Of a DNA stretch of 64,000 nucleotides, positions 34,049 through 46,614 are shown one piece after another. A program made the translations under genes and the position numbers. The notes under the pieces are model-generated. The model worked only from the letters and a program-made list of their open reading frames with translations, was not told the origin of the DNA and ran no database searches. Within the stretch, counting starts at the first letter, position 1. Each line of letters starts with the position of its first letter. The DNA lies in NCBI GenBank assembly GCA_029215795.1, contig JARDYH010000004.1, positions 35,468,001-35,532,000 of the forward strand. The letters run 5' to 3'. Origin of the DNA: Anniella stebbinsi. Lineage: Eukaryota; Chordata; Lepidosauria; Squamata; Anniellidae.

Positions 34049-36384
34049 TAGGGGTGTGCACGGACCCCCCGGATCGGATCGGGACCCGGATCGGGACCTC
34101 CAATTTTGTCCCGGACCGGTTCGGACAAAATCGGAGGCCCCCCGGACCGGATCGAGTCCGATCCCGATCCAAAAATCGGAAATTTTTGGATCGGCCGCCA
34201 TTTTTTTCCCCATAGACTTGCATTGCAATGCAAGTCTATGAGGAAAAAATGGCGGCGGGTGGGTAAGGGGGGGCCTAACTCCCTCCCCCCCCCGGGGCCG
34301 TCCGCTGTGGACGGCCCCGGCAGGTAAACCCCCTCCCCCGCGCTCCCTACCCCCCCTGGGGCCGCCTGCTTCCATCCGCTGGCGCCCGCGGGCGCCAGCG
34401 GATAGAAGCGGACGGCTCCGGGGGGGGGGTAAGCCCCCTTCCCCGCCACTTACCTTCTCGGCACGTCCGGCGCCGGCGGCTACTACCAGCGGGCTCCGCG
34501 GCCTACTCTCGAGTAGCGCGCCGGGTGATGACATCACCCGGCGCGCCACCCTGGAGCAGGCCGCGGAGCCTGCTGGTAGTAGTAGGCGCCGGCGCCGGAC
34601 GGGAGCCGCCGGGCCGGGCAGGTAAGGGCCCCCCTCCCCCCTCCCCCCTCCGCGCGCCCCCTCCTCCCCCCTCCCCCCTCCGCGCGCCCCCTCCTCCCCT
34701 CCACGCACCCCCTCCTTACCTTTCCGGCCCGGCGGCTCCCGTCCGGCGCCGGCGCCTACTACTTCCAGCAGGCTCCGCGGCCTGCTCTAGAGTAGTGCGC
34801 CGGGTGATGACATCACCCGGCGCGCCATCCTAGAGCAGGCCGCGGAGCCTGCTGGGAATAGTAGGCGCCGGCGCCGGACGGGAGCCGCCGGGCCGGAAAG
34901 GTAAGGGCCCCCCTCCCCCCTCCGCGCGCCCCCTCCTCCCCTCCACGCACCCCCTCCTTACCTTTCCGGCCCGGCGGCTCCCGTCCGGCGCCGGCGCCTA
35001 CTACTTCCAGCAGGCTCCGCGGCCTGCTCTAGAGTAGCGCGCCGGGTGATGACATCACCCGGCGCGCCATCCTAGAGCAGGCCGCGGAGCCTGCTGGGAA
35101 TAGTAGGCGCCGGCGCCGGACGGGAGCCGCCGGGCCGGAAAGGTAAGGGCCCCCCTCCCCCCTCCGCGCGCCCCCTCCTCCCCTCCACGCACCCCCTCCT
35201 TACCTTTCCGGCCCGGCGGCTCCCGTCCGGCGCCGGCGCCTACTACTTCCAGCAGGCTCCGCGGCCTGCTCTAGAGTAGCGCGCCGGGTGATGACATCAC
35301 CCGGCGCGCCATCCTAGAGCAGGCCGCGGAGCCTGCTGGGAATAGTAGGCGCCGGCGCCGGACGGGAGCCGCCGGGCCGGAAAGGTAAGGGCCCCCCTCC
35401 CCCCTCCGCGCGCCCCCTCCTCCCCTCCACGCACCCCCTCCTTACCTTTCCGGCCCGGCGGCTCCCGTCCGGCGCCGGCGCCTACTACTACCAGCAGGCT
35501 CCGCGGCCTGCTCTAGAGTAGCGCGCCGGGTGATGACATCACCCGGCGCGCCACCCTAGAGCAGGCCGCGGAGCCTGCTGGGAATAGTAGGCGCCGGCGC
35601 CGGACGGGAGCCGCCGGGCCGGAAAGGTAAGGGCCCCCCTCCCCCCTCCCCCCTCCGCGCGCCCCCTCCTCCCCTCCACGCACCCCCTCCTTACCTTCCC
35701 GGCCCGGTGGCTCCCGTCCGGCGCCGGCGCCTACTACTACCAGCAGGCTCCGCGGCCTGCTCTAGAGTAGCGCGCCGGGTGATGACATCACCCGGCGCGC
35801 CACCCTAGAGCAGGCCGCGGAGCCTGCTGGGAATAGTAGGCGCCGGCGCCGGACGGGAGCCGCCGGGCCGGAAAGGTAAGGGCCCCCCTCCCCCCTCCCC
35901 CCTCCGCGCGCCCCCTCCTCCCCTCCACGCACCCCCTCCTTACCTTCCCGGCCCGGTGGCTCCCGTCCGGCGCCGGCGCCTACTACTACCAGCAGGCTCC
36001 GCGGCCTGCTCTAGAGTAGCGCGCCGGGTGATGACATCACCCGGCGCGCCACCCTAGAGCAGGCCGCGGAGCCTGCTAGTAGTAGTAGGCGCCGGCGCCG
36101 GACGGGAGCCACCGGGCCGAGAAGGTAAGTGCCCCCCTCCTCCCCCCCCCCGCTGTCCACTTTCATCGGCGGGCGCCCGCTGGCGCCCGCCAATGGAAGC
36201 GGCGGTGGGCGCCAGTGGGCGCCCGCCGATCCGCCGATCCGCCGAACCGGTTCGGAGCTTTTTCGGACCGGTTCGGATTGGATCGGCCGATCCAGCTGCG
36301 GGATCGGAAATCGGATAATTTATCCGATTTCCCACTGGACCGGACTCGGATCGTGGATCGGGTCCGATCCAGTGCACATCCCTA
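34049..36384. mobile_element. hAT-like non-autonomous element, seven palindromic units
   Basis: 2336 bp, very GC- and CpG-rich. Starts TAGGGGTGTGCACGGA and ends CCAGTGCACATCCCTA (imperfect inverted termini), with the exact 8-bp duplication GTTACGAC outside. This matches hAT-type insertion. Subterminal parts are rich in GATCGG motifs and a palindrome built on GCATTGCAATGC (34223-34234). The centre (34440-36125) is a tandem array of palindromic units. Long open frames on both strands are by-products of the base composition; there is no transposase. Confidence 0.88.
34440..36125. repeat. Tandem array of palindromic units (7 copies)
   Basis: Units of about 242 bp, each a near-perfect palindrome running from 'ttacctttccggcccggcgg' to its mirror 'ccgggccggaaaggtaa'. 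The palindrome centre is GGGTGATGACATCACCC, found near 34525, 34804, 35046, 35288, 35530, 35779 and 36028 (spacings about 279, 242, 242, 242, 249, 249). The spacer between units is C-rich ('cccccctccgcgcgcccc'). The middle units are nearly identical to one another, which points to unequal exchange or replication slippage. Confidence 0.9.
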
Positions 36385-36392
36385 GTTACGAC

Positions 36393-39300
36393 GCACATCT
36401 GTGCTAAAGGATCTATACTGGTTGCTAGCAGTGGTACAGCAGGGCTGGACCTTGGGGTCAAAGGCCAGGGCCCCACAGCCCTTGGGGAGGAGAGGGCAAA
36501 TGACCACTGAGAGACTGGCAAATGATGAGGGCAGCAGAAGCAAACTCCATTTTATTCCTGTAGTCATGATGGTGCTATGATTTAAGTGAATTTAAAATGC
36601 AAAACTGCACAACCTCAGAGTTTGTTTTTTAAATCAGGAATGGCGACCAGTTTTGTCATTGCTCTAACATATCTTGATTATAAACGCAGTTGTAAAGCAC
36701 AGAATGGCAGTTGGGGGAGTGGAGATGAGAAATGTTGGTTGTGTGCTTGACAGCTGATGTAATACACATGGCTGTCTAAACGGGGACCACAATCTGCTCA
36801 TGAAGCCCACAGTTTAAAATTACCTAGCATTATATAAATATTGTTAATAATATATAAATATGGTGGCTGTTCAAGGTGTGCCTTTAGTCTTTCTGCCTCC
36901 TTCTAACATAGAGGTGCACAACCTGTGGGCCACATGCAGCCTCCTAAGGGTGCCCTGAACCTCCCACTGCTGCTGAATTTCCCTCCACCTGTAGTCTCTA
37001 CTCCTTCCCCCAGAGTTCCTCACACAGATTGCTCTTTCTCTGCCACTTCCAGAAGGAAAAAAAGCAATCTGTATTAGGTTCACTGGGATGTGCATGTGCG
37101 TGCTTGTGAGTATATGGGTGCATGCGCCTGTGTATGTGTGTGTGCGCGCATGCACAGCCCCCAACCCCCAAGCCAGCATCATGCAGCCTTCATGGTTCAA
37201 AATTTGTGCACTCCTGTTCCAACTGAGACATTAAAAAAAAAATTACCTTCACTGCTCAGCACTGTTGAGAAAGTAAGGTGACTATCCAGCCATTCATATT
37301 TCCCCTGTTTCCCCACATCACATGTAGTTTTACTGGTTAGTAGAAAGTACACATTGTCAGTCTTGAGTCCAGAAGACCAAGGTTCAAATGCCCACTCAGC
37401 CATGAAGTTCAGCTGTGAAGCCTTGGATCAGTCACTCGGTGTGTCTACACAATGGGTTTCGTGTGGAATCACCATACTACATTTACTCGCTTTTTATAGG
37501 GATATCCACATGATGCTGTCACCCAAGCATTATCATCTTGTATTTTTCTTAGGGTTGTTCCATCTTTTCTCAAGCAGATGTGTGTAGATATTAGTAATAG
37601 TATTTGTATTTGACCCCTGTTTTGTGAAAAGAATTATAGCAGATTCTTTAAAATAATCACATTAAAAGATAGTAAGTGGTGGTGGTTTCTATGGAATAAT
37701 TCACCTCAGCCCTCAAGAAGTTCATGTTTATATCCCTAACAATTCAAGAGCGCTTAACCCAGAGGCATGAGTTTTTGTAACTCTTCCAGTACTGGGAAGC
37801 ATCAAGGTTTATAGTTTTAGATTTTCTTGTCAGCCATATAGACATGTAGTCTCCTTAATTCTCCATCTTGTCTACAGCCTGTGGAAATTAGTTCCACAAT
37901 ATCATTAAACATAACAAAGTGTTTCATCTGACCATTGTGGAAGGTGCTTGGAAGAATCTGTAATTGTGCAATTAAATAAATACTGTAAAGCAGGGAATGG
38001 CATCTTTCCAAATCCCCTTGTGGGAGGATCATATCACTTTTTACAGGCAAACATCCTGTCTGTCTCAGTACAATATTTCTTCACTCTGGAAGCAGCATGA
38101 AGATTCAATTTGTCTCCTCTGCCTAAGATTGCTCAGCTAAGCAGTTTTTAATTTTGTTAAATAACTGTAATGTAGCAGCAGTGGAAATGGGAGCCAAGAT
38201 GCCCTTGGGCCTCTTAGAGAGAAAGCTCAGCTCGGTCGACATGGCTAATGTCTCTGCAAATCCTTTCCCCACCCCCAAAATCAATGATAAGTTTGACTAG
38301 GCTCAGGACCAAAATCTAGTGCTAAGGCAGAGTGGTAAATGAGTACCAGCCTTGTGGATTCCTGGTTCATCTCATCTCATGAAGCATATGCAGAGCCACA
38401 CCGCTGTGTGCTAAGAACAGCTAAATTGCTTATGAATGATATCTGAATGGCTGTTAACAGTCCCTGTCAAAAGATACTCTGGTCTTCTGTTCCTAATTAG
38501 TGGATCAGACAGTAATTTGTAATCCTTTGTAATGGGAAGATTTCAGTGCCTACTGCTGTAAATTGGTCTCAATTTGAACTGTACAAACACAGAAGCAGTG
38601 GTTGCCCACATGGACACTAGTTTCCAACAGAGTAAGTCATAGGGCACATAGAGGACATATCAAATGCAGATCTACACAGAAGATGTTGTTGCATGCATGA
38701 TTGCAGTTTTTCTGCATCTTCCAATTTATTCATCGTTATGCATTTCAAAAAGAAGAAGAAGAAAGTGTTATGTTGTTGTTAGAATTGCCCTTTTGTCTTT
38801 GTCCCGGTCTAGCACTGGAATGCCCCCCCCCACCCCCGAGAGATTCTCTGAAAAGGAGTTCATCTCTTGAGCAGAAAGAGGTTTCCCACCTCTGTTGCAG
38901 TGGAAATGTTGGGCGGAGGACACAATTGACCCTGGCCTCAAACATTAAAGGCCTTTCTTCTCGTTAGCAAAGCTGGCTGAATGTAATTACGTGGTTGCTT
39001 GCACTTAATGGTGTCTAGGTTGTACTTTACCTACCACATGGTAAAGTGGCAGCAAAAAGGGGCTAAGGCATTAAGAAGCCAAAGAAAATAAAACCCAAAC
39101 CAAAAAGGAGTAATAAATTTGTGGGGTGCCCAGTGTCTGCCAAAAATAAATAGTTATTGTGATAATAGCCTGACCAATTGTGTAAAACGATGTTTAGCTG
39201 ATTAAAAGCACACACCAGGGTTTACACATTGTGTGCTCATGGGTGGTTCTTTTTTGATGTTTAAGAGAGAATAAAATGCAAGAGTTCCAAATATCCAATA

Positions 39301-39955
39301 TGTAACCACACTGGGTAATTCCTTCACTGAGGCATTTTGTAAACGTCTCAAGAACAATGTCTTCAACAAAAAGCGCCAGAAAAAAGGAGCACATTAAGCA
39401 TAGCAAAGAGAGTACACATGCACTGAAGTCAGCTCTCTCTTGTACAGAAATGAGTTCATTATCTCAGTTGCTGTGTAATTGATGCAAAATGGACAAAGCT
39501 CAAAGAAAACTGACCAGTGCCAAATGAAGCTGTTAGGACAGTCTTAGTTTTACTGCTTTACAGACGGAGCACTGAGACTTACAGATGTTAATCTGGCATG
39601 GAAAGGGTTAAATAATTTTGCTAACAGAAGTCTGGAGAAGCTGCTTCAAACGAATTTGATCTGGAATGGTTGAATGTTCTAAATGAGGGTTTGTGGTGGG
39701 GAGATCTACAAGGAGATACCCTAAAAGGCTGCAAATTGACATTTAACAAGCCCCTCGAGTTATACTGCAGACCCCGTCCCATGGGCAAGAAGCTCCTGCA
39801 GAGCAATAGCAGGGTCAGGGCACGCTCCATCTTGCAGAGCTGCTGATAATAAGCGGAAGAAAGAGGCATGGACGCATGCTCATACATGCTGACTAGCTCA
39901 TGTTGGCAGGGATATACAGACTGTGTAAAAGTATTCTGTCTATGTTTCATGGTTT
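36393..39955. other. No gene recognised
   Basis: 3.5 kb of unassigned DNA with TG-rich low-complexity sequence at about 37090-37160 and an A tract near 37230. The open frames are short and featureless. Confidence 0.4.
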
Positions 39956-39959
39956 GTCA

Positions 39960-40263
39960 GGCACCTTCTGTTCCATTCTCCGCAAATTCACCTGTGCGGA
40001 AATGCACAAATATCCCCCCCCAAAATGTGCATTTTCATGCTTTAGCCTGTGAGGGAAATGGGCATTCATGGCTGGGGTGGTGGTGATGGTGGTGGTGGTT
40101 TCTGATGAAATTTGTGCAAAATTCCTGAAGGTTAAAAAAAAATTTGCAAGTCCGCGGAATCATCCCAACAGAGGAAAAGCTGATCTGCTTCACAATCTGT
40201 GGGTTGGATTCATAATATCCAAACTCATTTGTTCCATTGCGGATTTCTCCGACACCCCTAGTT
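39960..40263. mobile_element. hAT-like MITE remnant
   Basis: Related to 31915-32287: shares 'tgcacaaatatcccc', 'aaaatgtgcattttc' and 'tttgtgcaa', and ends CGACACCCCTA. A TGG-rich microsatellite-like stretch lies at about 40075-40100. The left end is unclear. Confidence 0.5.
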
Positions 40264-41190
40264 GTGCACCTGCACTAATAAGGGATGCTGAGAATGTCCT
40301 TACTCAACGCCTGTTAGTTTGGGAACCCATAACAATAAGCATGAACTATGGTTGGGAAGAAGTGTAAATTGCAAAGGTGATCAAAGATGACTGTAAGTTC
40401 AAGGAAGATGTACCAGGGAGGAATAAGTCAACCGAGATAACGTGTTTCGATGACCCTTTCAACGCTGCCAGTAAAGTTTTAGAAAAGAGTTAGATTAAAT
40501 AGTTAATGATAATGCTAGAGATGTTCTCAAAACACATGTAGAGAAAACATGAGATTGTTGGGGAAGAGACACGTCACTTCTGATTTGTGAATGGATGCTC
40601 TCACCACCCACGCACCCCATTTTTTATTGGAAGATGGAGATCTCACCACTCATTGGCACCTACCTCTGGCCAGATTAAGTATATAAAAGCATGGATAGCA
40701 AGAGGTCAACTTCACTTCTTGACTTCACTCTCTTCCTGCTTCACCTCTGGTCTTTACTAGATCACTGCACCCAAGGATTTGGCTAACTATGGACCTTCTT
40801 AGACTCCTAGATTTTAGACTATAACTTGCAAATAATTTTAACTCTGCAGTTAGGTCTTAGAATATTTTCTGAATTTGGGATTTTGTCTTATTTGTGATTA
40901 TGGGACTTGGAATCATTTCCAGACTTAAAGCTCTCCTAGAACCAAACTTGGTTAACCCTTTAAATTCCAAATTTGATTAACCCCTTAAATGCCATTATGT
41001 TTTAGGTTCTGAAACAAGACACAAAGTTTCGATTTAAGATCTGATAATTGATGTAACAGTTTTCACAATACCAGCATTAATCCCTTAAAACCCAGAAACT
41101 TTATTCAATCCACTTAATTTTCACTTTTGGATTTTGTTTTTTTCACTTTAGCTTTTTCATTTAACTACATGGGTGTCATATTTAATTCTT
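40264..41190. other. No gene recognised
   Basis: Unassigned AT-rich DNA. Confidence 0.4.
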
Positions 41191-41193
41191 CAC

Positions 41194-41330
41194 ATTCATT
41201 CATTCATTTTCTACACCGCCCCATTGCTGAAGCTCTCTGGGCAGTTCACAAAAATTAAAAACCATTAAAATACATAATATAAAGTATAAAACCATTCACA
41301 TGAGGACATAAAATAAATAGCACACACAAC
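41194..41330 (-). mobile_element. L2-like LINE 3' tail
   Basis: (CATT)n start, then 'ctacaccgccccattgctga' and 'ctctgggcagttcaca', the antisense form of the L2-like 3' end seen in plus orientation at 42890-43068. Confidence 0.65.
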
Positions 41331-41334
41331 AGTA

Positions 41335-42085
41335 TATATGCCTACAGGAGTTTAGTAATGGTTTATATTAGCATTTTTTCTTTCAAGTAGAGTGCAAGAG
41401 GAAGTCAAGGGGAAGTTAGAAATTTTAACGTGTTTAAGTTTATCTTTTTCCATGCAAGTACAGTGCAGGAGGGTGCCGAGGAGGACCATATTAACCAAGC
41501 AAACAATTCTAGAGCTCCATTTGCTATCTTGCTCATTACATTTATAGCATCAGCTTTGTCAACTGCAATCCTTTTTGTTAATCTTAACTTTATGTTAATT
41601 CTCTTTCACTGCTAATAATGTAATCATGAAGAACATTTATGCTCACGTAATCTCCACACTCATTTTTTTTTTCTAATTTCTTTAAATTGTTTAATGTGTT
41701 TCAGTTTAGTTTTGAGTCCGTGGTGAAGTTGTCCTGGTTGGAAATAGTTTGGTTTCCTAGTGGTCTCTATCCCAATTGGTATAAATTCTAAAGCTAAACA
41801 GGACCAAATTAACAAGTAAATATGGCTGCTCTACTAGATTTCAAAAAAAGCACATGAGGGTGAGAGGAAAAGTTGTATCACTGTAAAATGAAGGCCATTG
41901 ATTAGGTATTATAAAACTGAGGTTCTGTGAGAATGAGCATAAGGGATAGTTCCCTTTAAGATAGTGATTTAGTGAAGATCTTCAATCTAATGACTTCAGG
42001 CTGTAACCAAGGCTTGCAGCCAGTAACGTGGGTTTTCTGGAAAATTTTGAATTGGAAAAAAATGTTCTGGAAAAAAATGCAAAGC
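41335..42085. other. No gene recognised
   Basis: Unassigned AT-rich DNA. Confidence 0.4.
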
Positions 42086-42089
42086 ACAT

Positions 42090-42226
42090 TATGTTAATTT
42101 GCATAGGGTTATTTGTATTAGTTTTATTTGTTTTTAACATTTTATCTATTTTATGATCTTTGTATTTATATTTATTGTTGTTCCCTGCCTCGATCCAGAG
42201 GGAGAGGCGGGTAAGAAATAATAATA

Positions 42227-42264
<38 letters not shown>

Positions 42265-42265
42265 G
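42090..42265 (+). mobile_element. L2-like LINE 3' tail with (ATT)n
   Basis: 'ctcgatccagagggagaggc' followed by 'gggtaagaaataataa' and a long (ATT)n tract (about 42228-42265). The same tail in reverse starts the L2-like element at 50268. Confidence 0.7.
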
Positions 42266-42748
42266 ATTTTTTCAAATACAAATTAGGGTAATGTGCATAG
42301 GAAAAAATCAGGTTGCATGAGAAAATGTTCTGGTGCCCTAAAGCAGGCCCTCCAGAAGTTTTGGCTTATAAGTCCCTTCATCCCTTACCATGCGCTATGC
42401 TGAAAAGCCACAAGTACCCTCCCTTTAATTTAACATGTTTTTAACTTGTATTTAGCAATCAGCAAAGCTTTTTAAAAAGTACCCCATGTTAATTTTTTGT
42501 CCCAATACACCACAAGTATCTAAATGTTATATTATGTATACTTTTTATTGGGAAACCTGCAAAAAATCCCTTACTTTGTTTAAATTTACAATAAAAAACA
42601 ATGGTACTGAAAACTGTTGACACACTAATTTATTTTAACAACCCAAAGAAAACCACCCATCCATTTCAACAGTGTTCAACTCTCTTCCACTAAGGTTGTT
42701 TGGGCACCTTCAATTTCATTATCAATATTTATTAGTTCCTTCAGGGAT

Positions 42749-42776
42749 AGATATATATATATATATATATATATCA
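42749..42776. repeat. (TA)n microsatellite
   Basis: Pure TA/AT dinucleotide run. Confidence 0.9.
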
Positions 42777-42889
42777 CTTGCTATAGATAATCACCTAAAA
42801 AACAATTACAAATTTGAAAACTACCATACGTTGAGTTTTAGTTGACCCCAGATCTATCTTTAGGCCTTGCTGAGAGTTTCAAAGTTGTT

Positions 42890-43030
42890 TTAAATGTATC
42901 TTGTCTTTGTATGTGGTCTGTTTGTATGCTTTTATGGTTTTAAATTTTGTATATTGATTTTTAATGTTTAATGTTTTAATCTTTGTAAACCGCCCAGAGA
43001 GTTTCGGCAATGGGGCGATACAGAAATGTC

Positions 43031-43067
<37 letters not shown>

Positions 43068-43068
43068 T
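42890..43068 (+). mobile_element. L2-like LINE 3' tail with (AAT)n
   Basis: Contains 'aaaccgcccagagagtttcg', 'caatggggcgatacagaaat' and a terminal (AAT)n tract (43031-43068). Typical reptile L2-like end; coding part absent. Confidence 0.75.
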
Positions 43069-43751
43069 ATGAAAGAAAATTTTCAGTGAAAAAATAAAGC
43101 ATTAGAAAAAAAAGTTGTAACATTTTTCACCGACATCATTAATGCTAGCTTAAACATGTTGTGTTACCTGGAAGAATAGAGTGTAGTAGAAAAGTAATGG
43201 GCAGTGCAACTCAACAAACTACCTGAAACTACCATTTTTTTAATGGAACAAGTCAGCGGGACACCCTTCTGCAACCTCTGGTGACATATCCCATTCTGAA
43301 AGTGGCAGTTTTGAATAGTTTCTGGTTATGTTAGCAAGCGCTGCTTTCCTGTTGTTCTAGCGGTCATTCCTGCTAGCACAACAGCAGTATTGGATACTGC
43401 CCTTTATGCCCAAGTCAAAACCTGAAGCTAGTTGTCCCAGCTTTAGCTGCCGGGCTGAACTCTGTCTGCTGGTCCACTCTAAATTTTGCTTTAGTATGTT
43501 TATTTCCCAATGTCAGTAAGAGGGAGGATTTTATTCCTGATATTCAAAAGTTAAACACTTGTTCATGTTTTGTGATGCTTGTGCGGCTGTAAATATATGC
43601 CTTGTGATATGCTGGCACATCAAATCTCAGAACTGAATGGTTACGAATTGATTGCCATGGCTTCCCCCAAATAACCCTATCTTCCTGATGACTGCAGTCA
43701 CCAATGTTCCTTTGGGAGAGGGGTTGACTATTATACTAGTGTAAGCCTATA

Positions 43752-43916
43752 GCAGCCTTCCCAACCTGGTGTTGGACTGCATTTGAGGAGAAAGCACTAG
43801 GCCTGTAGTGCCTGTTCCAATAATTAGGTTCACCATGCCATGAGCATTTACCCATGCTGGCTGGGAGTCGTGGGAGTTGCAGTCCAACACATCTAGAGTC
43901 ACCAAGGTGGGGAAAC
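43752..43916. mobile_element. Short palindromic MITE
   Basis: Family of 20593-20710: 'ttcccaacctggtgttggac' against 'gttgcagtccaacacatcta' and 'ccaaggtggggaa'. A longer, diverged centre. Confidence 0.6.
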
Positions 43917-43924
43917 CTGCTCTA

Positions 43925-44635
43925 AAGTGTAAATATACCCAAACAGGGCAAATTCTCCATACCTGATTCCTTAATTAGCTATGGGATGTGGATTTTCTGG
44001 AATATTTTGGGATAATTAGGCTAATTACATAGGACAATTTGCATAGGAAAAATGTCTACGCTAGAGAGTGATCTACTTTGGCACGTTTATTTTACTACTT
44101 GTATTTAGTAAGCATCAAAACAGCAAAAAATACCCCGTGGTAATGTTTTGTCTCGATGCACCACAACTATTTGTCCTGAAATATTTGAGGGGGGGGGGAT
44201 AATTAATTCAAATTTTATATTATGTAGAACTTTTAGTTGGAATACTTGTGAAAATTTAAAGACAATTGCATGTTTTTCTTTACATTGTTTAAATTTAAAG
44301 AACCTCTCCCCCCCAAAATGTATGGAAAACATGTCACTACTAGATTTTAGCATCCCAAAGAATCATGCATGATAGGCTCACACTGGTCCACCTACAACTT
44401 TGAAATTGCCAAACTTGCCTAGCATTGTAATTGCAACTGACATCCATGCATTGTTACTAATGAACTTAAGAAATTGGAAAAAACTTCCCACGGAAAAATA
44501 TAGCAGTGGGCTTTTTTAACAGATAATTTCTGTTTGGAACATTTTCCGTGGAAAATTTCCCACCTCATATCACTATCTGACAATAATTTGAGGAGGTGTT
44601 GTGTTTGATTGAATTATGATGTCACTTGAGTAGAG
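43925..44635. other. No gene recognised
   Basis: Unassigned DNA; text around 43980-44060 and 44440-44580 resembles internal parts of degraded MITEs. Confidence 0.35.
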
Positions 44636-44639
44636 GCAG

Positions 44640-44925
44640 TGAAGGGGCTGTGGCCCAGTGGTTGAGCATCTGCTTTACGGTTGATTCCTTCATGGAGCAG
44701 GGGGTTGGACTTGATGGTTTTATAGGCCCAACACTACCATTCTATGATTCTACACTTTGCATGCAGAAGGTCCCAGGTTTGATCCCCAGCTTCTCCAGAT
44801 AGGGCAGGAAAAACTCCTGCCTGAAACCCTGGGGAGCCGCTGCCAGTCAGCATTGACAAAATTGGGCTTGATGGACCAATGGTCTGACTCAGTATAAGGC
44901 AGCTTCCTATGCTCCTATGCTGGGA
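44640..44925 (+). mobile_element. tRNA-headed SINE split by a CR1 tail
   Basis: Head 'ggctgtggcccagtggttg' (A-box-like) and 'ggtttgatccc' (B-box-like) with the body up to 'aggcagcttcctatg'. Between 'gcatctgcttt' and 'tttgcatgcagaaggtccc', about 75 bases of CR1 3' tail are inserted (about 44681-44755), ending 'accattctatgattct'. The duplicated bases look like CTTT only. Confidence 0.7.
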
Positions 44926-44929
44926 TAAC

Positions 44930-45600
44930 TCTCTGAGTCCATTTATATAAGAACCTGCTAGGCTACTTTCAAGGAGAGACAAAGCGTTGGCAGAAAGGAG
45001 ATGCTATGGTCAGCAGAGGGAAGTCATGTGGTTAGGTCACCTTCTTTTTCCTAGATTCCAGCTGCCATGCCTATGAGGCATAGGAGGCCAGAGGCCAGAT
45101 GAGGTCTGTCACTGAGATTACTGGGATGTTTATAGTACTTTCCCCTTTAGTAGCTGCCTTTTCTGGTCACATTACTAATACCTCGCGGCTAATTTGCAAG
45201 AATCCATTTTTTTTAATGAAATAATCCACTTATTATTTCCATGTGCCCTTTCTTTTGTATCTTGTAATTGCTGTAAGTGCTGGGTCTATTATGTCCTTTG
45301 TGTCTATATTCCTTTCAGAAAGTATCTCTTGTCATGCCTCCTGAGAATGTAGTTCTTGGATAATGAGACCAAAGAAGAGACCATTTGAATTGGGCCAGAG
45401 CACTCAAGGGAAAGGTTTTATTTTTAAATGTAAGGGAAGGGGGAGAAATCGTACTGCAGTGTGCAACCATGTGTAGTTCTCTGTCTTTAGAAGTACATAT
45501 TTGTATAGCATTGCACTTCTATATTTGGTCTTTAGATAGAGAGTAAAAGCTCATGCAGTATCTCCACCTTTAAAGGGTGCAGCAACATCTGCTGAACACT
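44930..45600. other. No gene recognised
   Basis: Unassigned DNA. Confidence 0.4.
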
Positions 45601-45614
45601 CAACTGGGTGAGTT

Positions 45615-46110
45615 TTGGGCCGCCTCTTCACGGCGCCTCTTCACGGCGCCTCTTCACAGCACCTCTTCCAGCGCGCCACGATGGCAACAGTCAGCGTGCC
45701 ACGCATTGATGCTCCTGACGCCAGTCTTCATGGCAGGAGCGCCACGGCGGCTTTTCCTGTCGCTGCTGCACCCGCGCCTGCCCAGCATCAGCTGGAGGGG
45801 CGGCTGGGAGCATCGGCTCCCCTACTCTCTGGTAAAGTTTTTTTAAAAAAATGGGGGGGGGGAGGACTGCGAAGGCAGTGCAGCGAGCTTATGGCTCACT
45901 GCTCCACCACCTTCCCTTGCCAGCCCGCTCCGATCTAAAAAAAGTCAGGGTAAATGGCCGACTTTTTAAAATCGGAGCAAAGGGTCTTTGCCCCTAGATG
46001 GCTTCGCACTGGCGGTAGTGTCATGTGGCACAACTGCCGCCAGTGCGAAGCCATATCGACGGAAAGTGTCCGTCTAGAGGTACCCCTGGAGGGATTAAAA
46101 TGGCTTAGTC
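45615..46110. repeat. GC-rich segment with strong hairpins, likely MITE
   Basis: Starts with a threefold 'cggcgcctcttca' direct repeat (45618-45665). Farther on, 'gtcagggtaaatggccgac' sits inside an inverted pair (cgat...aaaaaagtc / gactttttaaaatcg). At about 45999-46054 two 17-base arms (TGGCTTCGCACTGGCGG) face each other around a 21-base loop. The open frames here show no domain. Probably the core of a non-autonomous DNA transposon, but I did not find its ends. Confidence 0.5.
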
Positions 46111-46614
46111 TTGCATTTACATGGCACGGCTGGAAAAATATTTCAAATACCCAGCTTATAAAGAGTCCAACAGCACGATCTTATGCGTGTTTGGTTAGAA
46201 GTGAGTCCTGGTACATTCAATGAGGTTTATTCTCCAGTCAGTGTATTTAGCTTTGCAACTCAAATCAATTTGTTTCACGACAGGCCTACATACATATTTC
46301 AGTTTCCTAGGAACTAGCATCAAATGTTCAAACACAAGATTTCTAAGTACTTTGAGGTCTGAATGTTTTCTAACTCAGGTGGATGAAGAATTGTCATGAA
46401 CTTTAAATTAATATAGCACAAATGAATGGATGAATAGTCATGTGGTGCACAGTCCAAAGGCAGAGAATGGAGAAGAGGTGGTTACATGAGCTGTTGCAAG
46501 GCTGGCCATACCATTAGGCAGTGTGAGGCAGCTGCCTAGGTGGTAATAAACATTGATGCATATAGGTGGGCAGCAGTAGTAGCTGTTGCCCTTGCTGTTT
46601 TATTACTTGCTGTT

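Noticed and set aside
34025..34833. Long GC-rich open frames on both strands (also 50397-50988 and 51388-51716)
   Set aside because: They overlap on all frames, follow the palindromes, and arise from low stop-codon frequency in GC-rich DNA.
34440..36125. Regularly spaced palindromic repeats that could be mistaken for a CRISPR-like array
   Set aside because: Units are about 242 bp and the spacers are repeated too, inside a transposon with terminal repeats in an animal genome.
41982..42281. Asn-rich peptide
   Set aside because: Translation of an (ATT)n microsatellite in an L2-like tail.
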